This document shows, in pieces, positions 28,390 to 37,161 of a stretch of DNA of 64,000 nt. Below the pieces are notes generated by a model that saw nothing but the letters and a program-made list of their open reading frames with translations, was not told the origin of the DNA and did no database searches. Each line of letters starts with the position of its first letter. Position 1 is the stretch's first letter. Origin of the DNA: Verrucomicrobiota bacterium. Lineage in GTDB: Bacteria; Verrucomicrobiota; Kiritimatiellia; SS1-B-03-39; UBA6053. The translations under genes and the position numbers were made by a program. Where the stretch lies: NCBI GenBank assembly GCA_020831625.1, contig JAFIGD010000003.1:1-64000 (forward strand). Direction: 5' to 3'.

Positions 28390-29400
28390 ATGAAACGTGT
28401 GACTATTCGCGATATTGCCCGTGAGTCCGGATTCTCGTCGATGACAGTATCCTATGCCTTGAGGAATCACCCCAAAATCAGTGAGAAAACCCGCGTGCGG
28501 ATTCAGGAGGTTGCCGAGCGGCTGGGGTATCGGCCGGACCCGGAGATCAGCAAACTGATGCGGCATTTGCGGGACACCCGCCGCACCGCCTTCTCGCACA
28601 GCCTCGCCTTCGTGAATTCCTGGCCGGACAAAGAGGAATACCAAAAAGGATACGTCGGCGGGATTTACAAGGGCGCGAAAGCGCGCGCCGAGGCGCTGGG
28701 GTTTCATTTGGAGCCGTTTTGGCTGGGGGACTATCGGGAAAGCGAGGAAAAACTCTCCGCCGTGCTGCATCACCGGGGGGTTCCCGGACTGCTGCTGCCT
28801 CCCTGGCATAAACCCGACCTTGCCCCGGCGTTCGTTTGGGAACACTTCGCGGCCGTCACCACCACGCTTTCCATTCACGAACCCAAACTCAACCGCGTGG
28901 CCAATCATTTCCATCACAACATGGAACTGGCGCTTCGGATTCTCACCGAGCGGGGGTACAAGCGCATCGGCTTTGTGGAGACGGCCGACTTTCATCTCCG
29001 CGAAGAGAGCATGGCCTCCGGAGCCTATCACTACTATGCCGCCGCGCAGTCCCCGCGCCGCCGCATCCCCACGATGGTGTTCACCCCCGGGGACACGACA
29101 TCGTTGTTTGACTGGTTTGACCGCCACAAACCCGACGCCTTCATCGGCTCGCTGAAACGTCCCCACGATCTGCTGGCTGAGCGCGGGGTGCGTTTTCCAG
29201 AGGACTGCGGATTTCTCTGTCTCGACGCCCTGCAGCACCCCGCGCTCGCCGCCGTGGACGCCCGCCCGGAAGACCTCGGACACGCCGCCATCGACAACCT
29301 CGTCGCCCAGATTTTCCGCAACGAATCCGGCCTGCCGGCGCTCCCCAAGCTCACGCTCATCGAAGGGCGTTTCCGCGACGGTTGTTCCATTCGATCGTGA
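28390..29400 (+). CDS. LacI-family transcriptional regulator
   Basis: 336 aa from the ATG at 28390 (MKRVTIRDIARESGFSS). The helix-turn-helix and hinge are clear (SSMTVSYALRNHPKISEKTR; RLGYRPDPEISKLM). A periplasmic-binding-like effector domain follows (about 65-330), ending in a LIEGRFRDG-type tail usual for the family. It probably controls the divergent lyase operon and perhaps the downstream PEP-CTERM gene, since matching operator-like sites lie before both. The effector would be a sugar. Confidence 0.92.
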   Translation: MKRVTIRDIARESGFSSMTVSYALRNHPKISEKTRVRIQEVAERLGYRPDPEISKLMRHLRDTRRTAFSHSLAFVNSWPDKEEYQKGYVGGIYKGAKARAEALGFHLEPFWLGDYRESEEKLSAVLHHRGVPGLLLPPWHKPDLAPAFVWEHFAAVTTTLSIHEPKLNRVANHFHHNMELALRILTERGYKRIGFVETADFHLREESMASGAYHYYAAAQSPRRRIPTMVFTPGDTTSLFDWFDRHKPDAFIGSLKRPHDLLAERGVRFPEDCGFLCLDALQHPALAAVDARPEDLGHAAIDNLVAQIFRNESGLPALPKLTLIEGRFRDGCSIRS

Positions 29401-29454
29401 CGGGCGGGAGGGGTGCCGGAGTCTATTTTGATTTATTGGAAATGAAGAATTTGA

Positions 29455-29491
29455 ACCACGGATGAACACGGATGAACACGGATAAACACGG
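29455..29491. repeat. tandem 10-bp repeat, GATGAACACG type
   Basis: ACCACG is followed by GATGAACACG twice and GATAAACACG once. The same word family occurs at 51156-51240. It lies between the LacI stop and the PEP-CTERM promoter region. The unit is too short and has no spacers, so it is not a CRISPR. Confidence 0.85.
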
Positions 29492-29504
29492 TTTTACTCT
29501 TTGT

Positions 29505-29515
29505 TGTACGTTACA
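29505..29515. promoter_or_regulatory. second candidate LacI operator, TGTA-CGT-TACA
   Basis: TGTACGTTACA lies about 90 bases before the PEP-CTERM start. It shares the arm sequence, length and central CG with the site at 28335-28345, suggesting that one LacI regulator acts on both promoters. Confidence 0.4.
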
Positions 29516-29602
29516 CCTTTGAAACGTTTTACGGGCGGACCTTCTCTGTTGTATTCTTTGTCCTGTCAGGCGAATTCCCGTCTGCATAAAACGGAGAAGA
29601 AT

Positions 29603-30409
29603 ATGAGCAGAGCAACAAATTTCATAACCGTGTTCTTGATGAACAGCGCGGTGTTCGCCGCGTCCCTCTCTTATGAGGGGTTTGATTATGAAACCGGAGA
29701 CCTTGCCGGAAACGGCGGGGGCATTGGTTTTACCGGAAACTGGTCTGTTACAACAGGAAGTTGGAACGTCGCGGCTGATTCTTTATCATACTCCACATTG
29801 GAAACCACCGGTAATAAGGTGGTCGCCCAAACGAGCGGGACAAACATCGCCGCACGGTCCACAGGTGTCCAATCCGATTCCGGAGAATTCTGGGCCAGTA
29901 TCCTGGTGGACAGCTTATCCTGGAACGGCGGGGGGCTTACCTTCAGTGCCAATACCAGCAACTTGAATCTTAACGCTGCGGATTTCGATAATCGCGCCCG
30001 GTTTGGATTCGGTATCAACGGTTCAGATTATGTTTACACCCTGGATGGGCGAACCGGCGCTCCGGTTAACGGCTCTGTTGCTGGCGCCCCGGTGGGCACA
30101 GTATTTCTGGTTGCCAAATTCGATGTGACCAATGGATTGTTCAGTATGTGGGCTAATCCTGATTTGGACGGAAGTTCTCCCGCCGGAGGAACTCTCATTG
30201 CGGATAATGTGTCTTTCACCCGCACCGGGGCCGATTTTGCCAACGATATCCAGGTTGCAGGCCTGTTCACCAACTGGAGTGGTGTGGGACTGGATGAAGT
30301 CCGCCTTGGCACGGATTTTACCAGCGTCGCCATTCCCGAGCCGTCCACGCTGGCGCTGCTCGGCATTGCCGGGCTGTGCGCGGGTTTGTTCGCCCGCCGC
30401 CGCCGCTGA
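29603..30409 (+). CDS. PEP-CTERM sorting domain protein, lectin-like
   Basis: 268 aa from the ATG at 29603, after GGAGAAGAAT. The signal peptide is about residues 1-19 (FLMNSAVFAAS). The mature region is Gly/Asn/Ser/Thr-rich with a jelly-roll-like pattern (SLSYEGFDYETG...; VFLVAKFDVTNGLFSMWANP). The C-terminus is a PEP-CTERM signal: IPEPSTLALLGIAGLCAGLF followed by Arg residues. It would be processed by an exosortase and held at the cell surface. A carbohydrate-binding role is an inference from fold and neighbourhood. Confidence 0.9.
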   Translation: MSRATNFITVFLMNSAVFAASLSYEGFDYETGDLAGNGGGIGFTGNWSVTTGSWNVAADSLSYSTLETTGNKVVAQTSGTNIAARSTGVQSDSGEFWASILVDSLSWNGGGLTFSANTSNLNLNAADFDNRARFGFGINGSDYVYTLDGRTGAPVNGSVAGAPVGTVFLVAKFDVTNGLFSMWANPDLDGSSPAGGTLIADNVSFTRTGADFANDIQVAGLFTNWSGVGLDEVRLGTDFTSVAIPEPSTLALLGIAGLCAGLFARRRR

Positions 30410-30427
30410 TTCACCGGTACCGTTTCT

Positions 30428-30480
30428 CCCGAAATCCTCCGCTCCGCAGTCGGCGCGGCGGGTTTCCGGGTAATTTTTTT
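30428..30480 (+). terminator. rho-independent terminator after PEP-CTERM gene
   Basis: CCCGAAATCCTCCGC can pair imperfectly with GCGGCGGGTTTCCGGG across a short loop, followed by TAATTTTTTT. It ends just before the start region of the next gene. Confidence 0.65.
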
Positions 30481-30497
30481 CATCCATCAAAACCGTC

Positions 30498-31598
30498 ATG
30501 TCCGCCACAACCATACTTCGTCTCGGTGTCCTGGGTCTGGGCGAGGGCCGCAGTGTGCTCTCCGCCGCTCTCTCCGCGCCGGAGTGGGAGATTGGGATGA
30601 TCTGTGATCTGAGCGAGGCGCTGTGTCGGGAGCGGTGCCGCGAATTCGGGGAGATGCCCTGGACAACCCGTTACGCGGAGATGCTGGCGCGCGACGACAT
30701 CGATGTCATCGCCATCTACACCCCCGATCCGCTGCACGCGCCTCACATGCTGCAGGCCCTGGAGGCGGGCAAACATGTGATCTGTACCAAACCCCTGCTC
30801 GACGATCTCACGGCCGGACCGGAACTGCTCAAAGCCCAATGCGCCGCCGGCAAACAGCTCATGGTGGGTCAAAGCACCCGCTTCGTGGAAAGTATGATGC
30901 GGCAGCGGGCCGATTTCGAGGCGGGCCGCTTCGGAAAGCTCGTGAGCGTGGAAGCCAGCTACATTCACGATCACCGGAACTACATGCGCGGCGCGTGGGG
31001 GCCAGGGCTTGCTAAAACGATGAACTGGGTCTATCTCGGTCTCAGCCATCCCGTGGATCTGGTGCGCTGGTATCTGCCCGACATCGAGGAGGTTTTTGCC
31101 TACGGGAATCTCTCCCCCTTTGCCGAAAACGTTGGTTTGCAAAAACCCGACAGTATCCACGCCGTCCTGAAATCCGCCGACGGGGTGATCGCCCGGGTGA
31201 CCGGCATCTACGGCGTGCCGGAGCATCATCCCGACCGCGACGCGCTGAAGACCTGCACCCTGCGCGGCACGGCGGGAACCTCCACCTCCGATTATCCGCA
31301 ACTTCGTTACAGCCGGAATCTCGACGGTCAGGAGCCCGAGTGGATTGCCTTTCCAGAATTGAACGACTACTATTACCGCTTCGGCGGCTACATGCATCAC
31401 GCCGGGGAGTTCGAAAATTATCTGCGCCACTTCTCCCAAGCCCTCGCCCGCGGCGAATCCCCGCAGCCTGACCTCGGGGACGGACTGCGCACTGTCGCGG
31501 TCATGAAGGCCCTCGAACGCTCAATGGAGCGGGGTGTGCCGGTCCGGGTGGCGGGGATTCTGGAGGAATACGGCCTGGCGGAGTTGTCATATACTTGA
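30498..31598 (+). CDS. Gfo/Idh/MocA-family oxidoreductase
   Basis: 366 aa. The N-terminal Rossmann fold shows LGVLGLGEGRSVL and the nucleotide-contact segment HMLQALEAGKHVICTKPLLD, in which TKP stands for the family's EKP motif. The C-terminal alpha/beta domain has NWVYLGLSHPVDLVRWYLPD, with the His-Asp arrangement seen in sugar dehydrogenases of the family. It is an NAD(P)-dependent dehydrogenase for a sugar or inositol-like substrate. No signal peptide. It begins 18 bases after the terminator and is convergent with the next gene. Confidence 0.88.
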   Translation: MSATTILRLGVLGLGEGRSVLSAALSAPEWEIGMICDLSEALCRERCREFGEMPWTTRYAEMLARDDIDVIAIYTPDPLHAPHMLQALEAGKHVICTKPLLDDLTAGPELLKAQCAAGKQLMVGQSTRFVESMMRQRADFEAGRFGKLVSVEASYIHDHRNYMRGAWGPGLAKTMNWVYLGLSHPVDLVRWYLPDIEEVFAYGNLSPFAENVGLQKPDSIHAVLKSADGVIARVTGIYGVPEHHPDRDALKTCTLRGTAGTSTSDYPQLRYSRNLDGQEPEWIAFPELNDYYYRFGGYMHHAGEFENYLRHFSQALARGESPQPDLGDGLRTVAVMKALERSMERGVPVRVAGILEEYGLAELSYT

Positions 31599-31692
31599 TT
31601 CCAGGGGTCCTTTATGCCGCGTCACCGGTTTATGCGTGCAAAACCCTCTCTTTATCTGGTCGGCGACAGTATTTCCATTGATTACCATGCCT

Positions 31693-33756
31693 TCATGTGT
31701 CCTGGAAAAAGCCCGGAATCCGCAGCAGCAGCCGGCCTTCCGCGCGGGGCAGTGCCACCTGCCCCTGATGGATCTCCAGCGGAAGGCCCTGCGGTTCCAG
31801 GATGACGCTCCGGACGCGGGCCGGCAGGCTGAGCCGCTGCCCGTCAAAGCCGAGGCGATCAGACACGATATCGGAGCCTTCCGCTTTGCGTTCGGGGATG
31901 TAATGGAGCAGGGTGAGGTGGAGGTCGTTTCCGCGCCGCAGTGGATAGACGCGGACGGTGGAGGGAAGCCCCCATCCGGTTGCGGGCAGACCGATCAAGT
32001 CCTCTGCCGCCGCGGCGAAGGCCTTGAAGACCGCGAGGTTAGCGGAGCGGCGGTAATCGGTGAAAACCGGATCGGCGAAATAGATCCAGTTGCCGGAACG
32101 CAGAATAGCGGGTTCTTCGAGAATTTCTTTGCGGGGCGGGGCCTGAAAATGGGAGCAGAATTTCAGGTCGCTGCGCTGGAAGTAGGGCGCGACGCGGTCG
32201 ACCAGGGTCTCGACGGAACCGGCGGCGTTCACCCGCAGACCGCGCGGATACACAACGCGGTCGTCGGTGCCGAGGGCGTTCTTCCAGGGGGCTCGTGCGC
32301 GCCAGTAGGCGGGAGCGAAAGCGCATTCCCCGTTTCGGGTCAGCGGGGAGAACGGCCCCCAGCCCTGCTCCGCGTCCTGGAAAACGGTGTCGCCCGCGGC
32401 GAGGAGTTTGCCGCCGCGTTCCGCGAAGGCGGTGATTGCATCCCGGAATGCGGGTGAGAGGGGAATGCCTTCGCCGAGGATGAGCAGATCATATCCGTCA
32501 AGGGAATCCTGATCGTTGACGAGCACGGCATCGTAATGCAGTTCCTCACAGAGGCGGACCATGGCCTCTTCGACCAGGGTGCTTTCATGTTCGTTCCGAT
32601 CCGGATGGTGGGGGCAGACCACGGCCGCCTGCGGGCAGGGGGCGCATCCTTCATAAAACGGTTCCGCTTCGGCGCATTGGGCGAACACCCGGCCAATGAG
32701 TTCGTATGCCCCTTCGTCGAGGGTGCCGCGGGGCCCGAGCTGATCGCCCACGGAATTCGCGCCGCCCATGGCCTGGGAGCGGAAGCATTCATACTCCAAT
32801 GCGGCGTCCGGTTTGATCGCTCCAAAATCCCCCCACATTTTCTGAAAGCGGCCGGTCATGCCCAGCCAGGGTTTGCGCGTGCGCAGATTCCGGGCCACGC
32901 GGGGGAAATGATGATAACTCCAGAAACCGGACGGCAGCGATTCGATTTCAAAATGCGTCTGTTGTCCGGCGCGGGCCAGGGCCCCGAGACTGCCGTCCAC
33001 AAACAGCCGGTTTTCGGCGTTGTAGAAAATGGAGGCTTCGGGGGCCTTTCCCTGAATGATGGGTGTGAATTTTTCGGCGAAGGCCGCCTGGGCCATGGCT
33101 TCGTAGCGGGCGTGGGTCAGGGTGTCGCGGCCCATAAGTCCGTGTTTTTCGCGGAAGCGGATGGCGTGCTCGCTCCAGTCGGCCCGGGGGTGCATGACCA
33201 GCATATCCAGGAAAAAGCCGTCACAGGGATAGCGGTCGAGCAGTTCATGCAGATGGGCCTCGAAATAGTCCTGGTAGTCGGGATGGAGGAAGTTGAGCCA
33301 GCGGAAGCGTCCCGGCTGCACGGAGGTTCCATCGGAGCCGTGGGAGTTTTGCGCGAAACTGCCGTCCTCGCAGAGCTGGAGCCAGTCGGGGTGAAGCTGC
33401 GCGAGGTTTTCCTCCCAGCCCATAATGGTGTAAAGGGGGGCGCGGATGCCCTCACGGTGCAGCGCCTCGATCATTTCCCCCGTGAAATCGCGGCCGTTGA
33501 GGGCGGGGTGGGCTTCGACGATGTTGGAGGGATAATACCCCATGCCGTGCACGCATTTGGCAAAGACGATGACGCTGTTGACATGCGCCTCCTTAAACCG
33601 CCGGGCCAGGGCGGTAGCGTCGAAATCGCAGAGCAGGTCGTCGATAAAGGGCGAATTGTGAAAATCGAGGTGAATCTGCCGCAGGCAGCCGTTCCAGGGG
33701 TTTTGTGGAGTGGTCATAGCGAGGTGATGAGATGGAGATCGTTCTATTTCAGGCAT
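31693..33756 (-). CDS. glycoside hydrolase, GHL6/GH151-like with trimerisation-like domain
   Basis: 687 aa from the ATG at 33756; an internal Met at 33717 (MTTPQNPWNGCLRQIHLDFH) is an alternative start. The barrel part (about 15-370) has NSVIVFAKCVHGMGYYPSN and DGFFLDMLVMHPRADW, typical of hypothetical glycosyl hydrolase 6 and alpha-fucosidase-like GH151. A flavodoxin-like domain (about 380-560) resembles the beta-galactosidase trimerisation fold (DLLILGEGIPLSPAFRDAIT). A C-terminal beta domain follows. Specificity is unproven. No signal peptide. It is 3 bases after the upstream gene. Confidence 0.72.
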   Translation of the reverse strand: MPEIERSPSHHLAMTTPQNPWNGCLRQIHLDFHNSPFIDDLLCDFDATALARRFKEAHVNSVIVFAKCVHGMGYYPSNIVEAHPALNGRDFTGEMIEALHREGIRAPLYTIMGWEENLAQLHPDWLQLCEDGSFAQNSHGSDGTSVQPGRFRWLNFLHPDYQDYFEAHLHELLDRYPCDGFFLDMLVMHPRADWSEHAIRFREKHGLMGRDTLTHARYEAMAQAAFAEKFTPIIQGKAPEASIFYNAENRLFVDGSLGALARAGQQTHFEIESLPSGFWSYHHFPRVARNLRTRKPWLGMTGRFQKMWGDFGAIKPDAALEYECFRSQAMGGANSVGDQLGPRGTLDEGAYELIGRVFAQCAEAEPFYEGCAPCPQAAVVCPHHPDRNEHESTLVEEAMVRLCEELHYDAVLVNDQDSLDGYDLLILGEGIPLSPAFRDAITAFAERGGKLLAAGDTVFQDAEQGWGPFSPLTRNGECAFAPAYWRARAPWKNALGTDDRVVYPRGLRVNAAGSVETLVDRVAPYFQRSDLKFCSHFQAPPRKEILEEPAILRSGNWIYFADPVFTDYRRSANLAVFKAFAAAAEDLIGLPATGWGLPSTVRVYPLRRGNDLHLTLLHYIPERKAEGSDIVSDRLGFDGQRLSLPARVRSVILEPQGLPLEIHQGQVALPRAEGRLLLRIPGFFQDT

Positions 33757-33759
33757 TCT

Positions 33760-35802
33760 TTAAGAAAACAGTTTTTCCATCACCGTGTAAAAGAGTCCGC
33801 CGGAGATGTTGGACCAGTGACAGCATTGCGGGGTTTCGTCGGTGACCTTGGTGGCGCCTCCGTGGGTTGCGGGGAACACGCCCTCCTCAAAATAGGCCTG
33901 AGCGAAGGGACCCTGACGGGCGGTGCGGGCGATGCCGCGCATCCAGTCCTCGACGATGTCGCGTCGGCCGATGTTGAGCAGGCCCAGAGCGGTTTCCGCC
34001 GGCCAGGAGCCGAAGGCCCCGTTGTATTGGTGATCGGCGCGGAGGCCGCTGACCGCCGCGTCGCCGTCGTGGGGCGAGAGGGCCCGGATCCAGGAGGGGG
34101 TTTGCAGTTCGGTTTGGAAAAACGTGACAATCTCCTCCTGAACCCCCGGGGGCAGTTCGTGGCCGATGCCTTTAAGCACCAGCGCGATATCCCAGCAGTG
34201 TCGCACTTCGCGGGACCGTCCGTCGGGGAGCACACAGCGGAACCAGCCGCAGCCCTCCACGTAGAGATGCTTCAGAATCGCATCCCGGATGCCGTCCGCC
34301 TCCGCATCGGCCTTCGCCGCGTCCTCCCCGCGCTCCAGCAGCCGGTACAGCTCCGCCAGCCGCCGGAGCATCCAGGCCGCGCAGGCGTTGAGCCCGGCAA
34401 CCACATGCTCATAGGTGCTCACACACTCCAGCAGTTCATGCTTGGAGCCGTAGTCGGCCAAATTCAAGTCCGGCACCCGATGCTTCCGCCAGTCAAAGGC
34501 CAGATCCTCGAACACCTCCAGCAGCGTCATTTCACCGGATGCGGTGCCTAAATGCCGATTTAGACCTGTCACGCGACACTCGTCACTCGTCACTCGACAC
34601 TCGTCACTCCACAACTGCCATGCGGCATTGAACATGTTGTAGATATCCACGGTGTAGGGCCAGCCGGGGCCCACCGCGTCCCCGCCGCGGCCGGTGAGGA
34701 AATTGATTTGATTGTATTTGCGGACATCGGCTGTGAGCGCCATTTCAAACTGGCGCCAGGTGGCGTCGGGGTCGAGTTTTGCCAGTGCCGGGGTGGCCAT
34801 GCTCCAGTCGTTTGGATAAAAGCAGGCCTCCACCCGCCGGGGGGTGGAAATGTTGTAAAAGGCTTTGCCTCCGGTGACCCGGTGGGTGCGGCGGGACTGA
34901 AGCATGGACAGGATTGCACTGACCGCCACCGGGGTCAGCTCTTCAGGAATCTTAAGATCCGCCACCCGGCCACTGAGCGGTCCGCCGTCTGAAAAGGCGC
35001 TTTTCCAGAGCGCGCGCCAGTGCGCCTCCGCGTCCGCGAAGGCCTGGTCCGGATTTTTCAGCAGTCTTCTGGCGGGTTCAAGCGCCGCCTCCGCGGTTTC
35101 GCCCAGGCCCAGAGCGAGGGTGATATGGATGGACTCACCCGGGGGCACGTTTTCAAAGCGCCAGCAGGCATCTCCGTTCCGTCCCCGGCTTTGCGGTGCG
35201 GGGGAAAGGACCTGGGCATTGAAGGCGCGGCCGGCGTCTGAATCCGCGTTGGCCGGGGCGCGCTCCCGGGTCAGGAGTCCGTCGGGGAGGGTTTCGGTGA
35301 CCGGATCGAGTCCGGTGCTTTCCAGCAGTCCCGCGAGAGTGGTGGCCACGCCGGGCACGCCCCAGTACCAGGAGTCAATTCCCCGGTTGACGCAGCGGCC
35401 GGAGAGGCGCAGACCGATGTCCAGATCGCGCGGGCTTTCCGCCGTGTTGGTGAAGCGCAGGGTGAGCAGCGCCGCGTGTTCGTTTGGGGGCAGGGTCAGG
35501 CGGGTGTTGATTCGCCATGCCTCATGAAGCGCTTCGCGGTCGATGGACCAGGGGCACCAGCGCAGTTCGGTTTCCAGCAGGGTTGCGGCCAGAAAGGTTC
35601 CGTTCAGCGTGAGGTAGGCGGTGGACTCCTCCGCGCCGGAAACGGGGGGAAAGATCAGGTGTCGAATGGAGGAGGGGTCGCCGCCGGTTTGAAGCGAACC
35701 GAGGCCGTTGGTCAGACCGGGCCGGGAAAACTCATCGAGCGCGGTGTGGTTTAGGGGCCATTGCGAGAACCAGGACAGATCAAAGGAGGCGAGATTTTGC
35801 AT
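33760..35802 (-). CDS. six-hairpin glycosidase-like protein with in-frame repeat insertion
   Basis: 680 aa. The N-terminal beta-sandwich (about 1-250) is followed by an (alpha/alpha)6 toroid (about 270-680, with YPNDWSMATPALAKLDP and HQYNGAFGSWPAETALGLL). Acidic catalytic residues cannot be assigned safely. Within the toroid the sequence SDECRVT occurs twice in tandem, encoded by the repeat at 34571-34612, and looks like a recent in-frame insertion. The substrate is unknown. No signal peptide. It probably forms an operon with the GHL6-like gene. Confidence 0.68.
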   Translation of the reverse strand: MQNLASFDLSWFSQWPLNHTALDEFSRPGLTNGLGSLQTGGDPSSIRHLIFPPVSGAEESTAYLTLNGTFLAATLLETELRWCPWSIDREALHEAWRINTRLTLPPNEHAALLTLRFTNTAESPRDLDIGLRLSGRCVNRGIDSWYWGVPGVATTLAGLLESTGLDPVTETLPDGLLTRERAPANADSDAGRAFNAQVLSPAPQSRGRNGDACWRFENVPPGESIHITLALGLGETAEAALEPARRLLKNPDQAFADAEAHWRALWKSAFSDGGPLSGRVADLKIPEELTPVAVSAILSMLQSRRTHRVTGGKAFYNISTPRRVEACFYPNDWSMATPALAKLDPDATWRQFEMALTADVRKYNQINFLTGRGGDAVGPGWPYTVDIYNMFNAAWQLWSDECRVTSDECRVTGLNRHLGTASGEMTLLEVFEDLAFDWRKHRVPDLNLADYGSKHELLECVSTYEHVVAGLNACAAWMLRRLAELYRLLERGEDAAKADAEADGIRDAILKHLYVEGCGWFRCVLPDGRSREVRHCWDIALVLKGIGHELPPGVQEEIVTFFQTELQTPSWIRALSPHDGDAAVSGLRADHQYNGAFGSWPAETALGLLNIGRRDIVEDWMRGIARTARQGPFAQAYFEEGVFPATHGGATKVTDETPQCCHWSNISGGLFYTVMEKLFS
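34571..34612. repeat. CACTCGTCACTCG-type repeat inside a coding gene
   Basis: Read on the minus strand, a 21-base unit beginning AGTGACGAGTGTCG is present twice, differing at few bases. It adds two copies of SDECRVT to the glycosidase. The same CACTCGTCA words make up the repeat at 51320-51377. Confidence 0.85.
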
Positions 35803-35978
35803 AGGGTGAGGGTGATTACCGGGTTTTGAAAAGATGTCAGTTCCGGAGTGAGTTTACAGAAAACCCCGTAACGAATCAGGGTGCATCTTTCCTGGGTCCC
35901 GCATGATTTTTGCCGGGGCAACAGGATCATTGAGCTTTGACCCCGTTCTTCACAATGGGAAACTGTATTTTTCCAGTT

Positions 35979-36623
35979 TTAAAGACCAGCCCGATGCAGG
36001 TGAATCGCGGCGGCCAGGACGGGTTTTGCCCAGTCAGGAGTTCCGGTGAGATCGGCGGGGGCGGTGATGCGCCGGTTTTTTATTTCCAGAACCAGGACGG
36101 GCCGGGGCGCTTGTCCCATGGCCGGATCGCCTTCCGCCGAGTTGTCAAACACGCGGAGGTGATGAATATCGGGAAGCAGGCGAATAAGGTTTTCGCGGCT
36201 GCCGTTCCAGCGCTCGCGGATTTTATCCCCGGGAATGTCGTGGCCGCCCTGTTTCACCCGGGCCCGCACCCGGCGGAGATGGAGTTCCGGGCTTTCCAGC
36301 CCGCAAAACCAGATATGCAGCCGGTGTCCGCTCCGCGCCGCCTTTTGCAACAGCTCCGTGATACTCCGTCCGCCCAGCGTGGTTTCAAAGCGGTAGTCCC
36401 TGCCGTCCTCGATCGCCTGTTCAAGCAAAGACTTGCCGATCTGCCAGGCGTGACCGTTGGCCAAGGCCGGCGAAATGTCCGGGTGCAGGGCGCGGATTTT
36501 CGCGGCAATGGTGTCGGGGTTGAAGAAAAAATCGGTTGCCGTCTCGATAAATTCACCGCCGATGCTGCTTTTACCCGCTCCGTTGACACCCGCCAACACG
36601 GTGATGACAGGAGGCGGTTTCAT
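35979..36623 (-). CDS. zeta-toxin-family P-loop kinase, toxin of a TA module
   Basis: 214 aa. Walker A is GVNGAGKSS (about residue 12), followed by FNPDTIAAKI and ETTLGGRS, the arrangement seen in zeta toxins and related kinases that phosphorylate UDP-N-acetylglucosamine. Catalytic Lys, Asp and Arg positions are compatible with activity. The gene overlaps the upstream antitoxin by 4 bp (ATGA). If typical, the product blocks cell-wall precursor synthesis when the antitoxin is lost. Related P-loop proteins with other roles exist, so toxicity is not proven by sequence. Confidence 0.8.
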   Translation of the reverse strand: MKPPPVITVLAGVNGAGKSSIGGEFIETATDFFFNPDTIAAKIRALHPDISPALANGHAWQIGKSLLEQAIEDGRDYRFETTLGGRSITELLQKAARSGHRLHIWFCGLESPELHLRRVRARVKQGGHDIPGDKIRERWNGSRENLIRLLPDIHHLRVFDNSAEGDPAMGQAPRPVLVLEIKNRRITAPADLTGTPDWAKPVLAAAIHLHRAGL

Positions 36624-36988
36624 GCGAACTGACCCTTGTTTTTTCGTTGAGCGCCCCGAACTGCGGCCTCGCCAAGTTCCTCAGGTGTCGCCTCCATGAG
36701 ACGTTTTGCCCCCTCTTTTTGTTCCGGACTCTGCATGTCTTCCAGCATACCCTGACATTCTCTGCGCAGCTCCGCCAGCCAGGCTGGCTGACCGCCCATG
36801 AATTGTTCGTACAGTTCGATGGGAATCAGCACCGCCCGGGGTTTGTCGTGACGGGTGATCGCGAGCGGCCCCTGGATGGCAACCCTGTCCAGGACATCCG
36901 CAGTGTGGTTTTTCAGGTCCGTCGCAGTGACAGGCGGCATTTCACGCACTTGCGGGCAGGGATAGGATGTGTTGATTGGGTACTTCAT
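36620..36988 (-). CDS. Phd/YefM-like antitoxin paired with a zeta toxin
   Basis: 122 aa from the ATG at 36988. The Phd/YefM core is clear (MPPVTATDLKNHTADVLDRV; GPLAITRHDKPRAVLIPIELYEQF), followed by an acidic C-terminal tail (about 75-122) that would neutralise the toxin. The frame is open for 30 codons upstream, but this part lies in the AT-rich promoter region. An epsilon protein is the classical partner of zeta; here a Phd-type protein takes its place. An AT-rich region just upstream could be the autoregulatory site. Confidence 0.82.
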   Translation of the reverse strand: MKYPINTSYPCPQVREMPPVTATDLKNHTADVLDRVAIQGPLAITRHDKPRAVLIPIELYEQFMGGQPAWLAELRRECQGMLEDMQSPEQKEGAKRLMEATPEELGEAAVRGAQRKNKGQFA

Positions 36989-37161
36989 ATTAACTAATTT
37001 AGCTATTTTAGATGTTTTTGCAAGATTTTCTTTAGAGAAATCGATGACGGCACCGGAGAGTTTCAACATGCCTGCCACGGTTGAGGCACAAGCCGGGACA
37101 GACGCAAGTTGTTACACGCACGCTTGGCATATCTTCTTCAATCCGGTATGCTGGCGACTTG

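Noticed and set aside
29455-29491. 10-bp tandem repeat considered as a CRISPR
   Set aside because: Units are directly adjacent without spacers and no cas genes are present.
35940-35978. Terminator after the zeta toxin gene
   Set aside because: Only a 6-bp stem with a large loop and no T-run in the direction of transcription.
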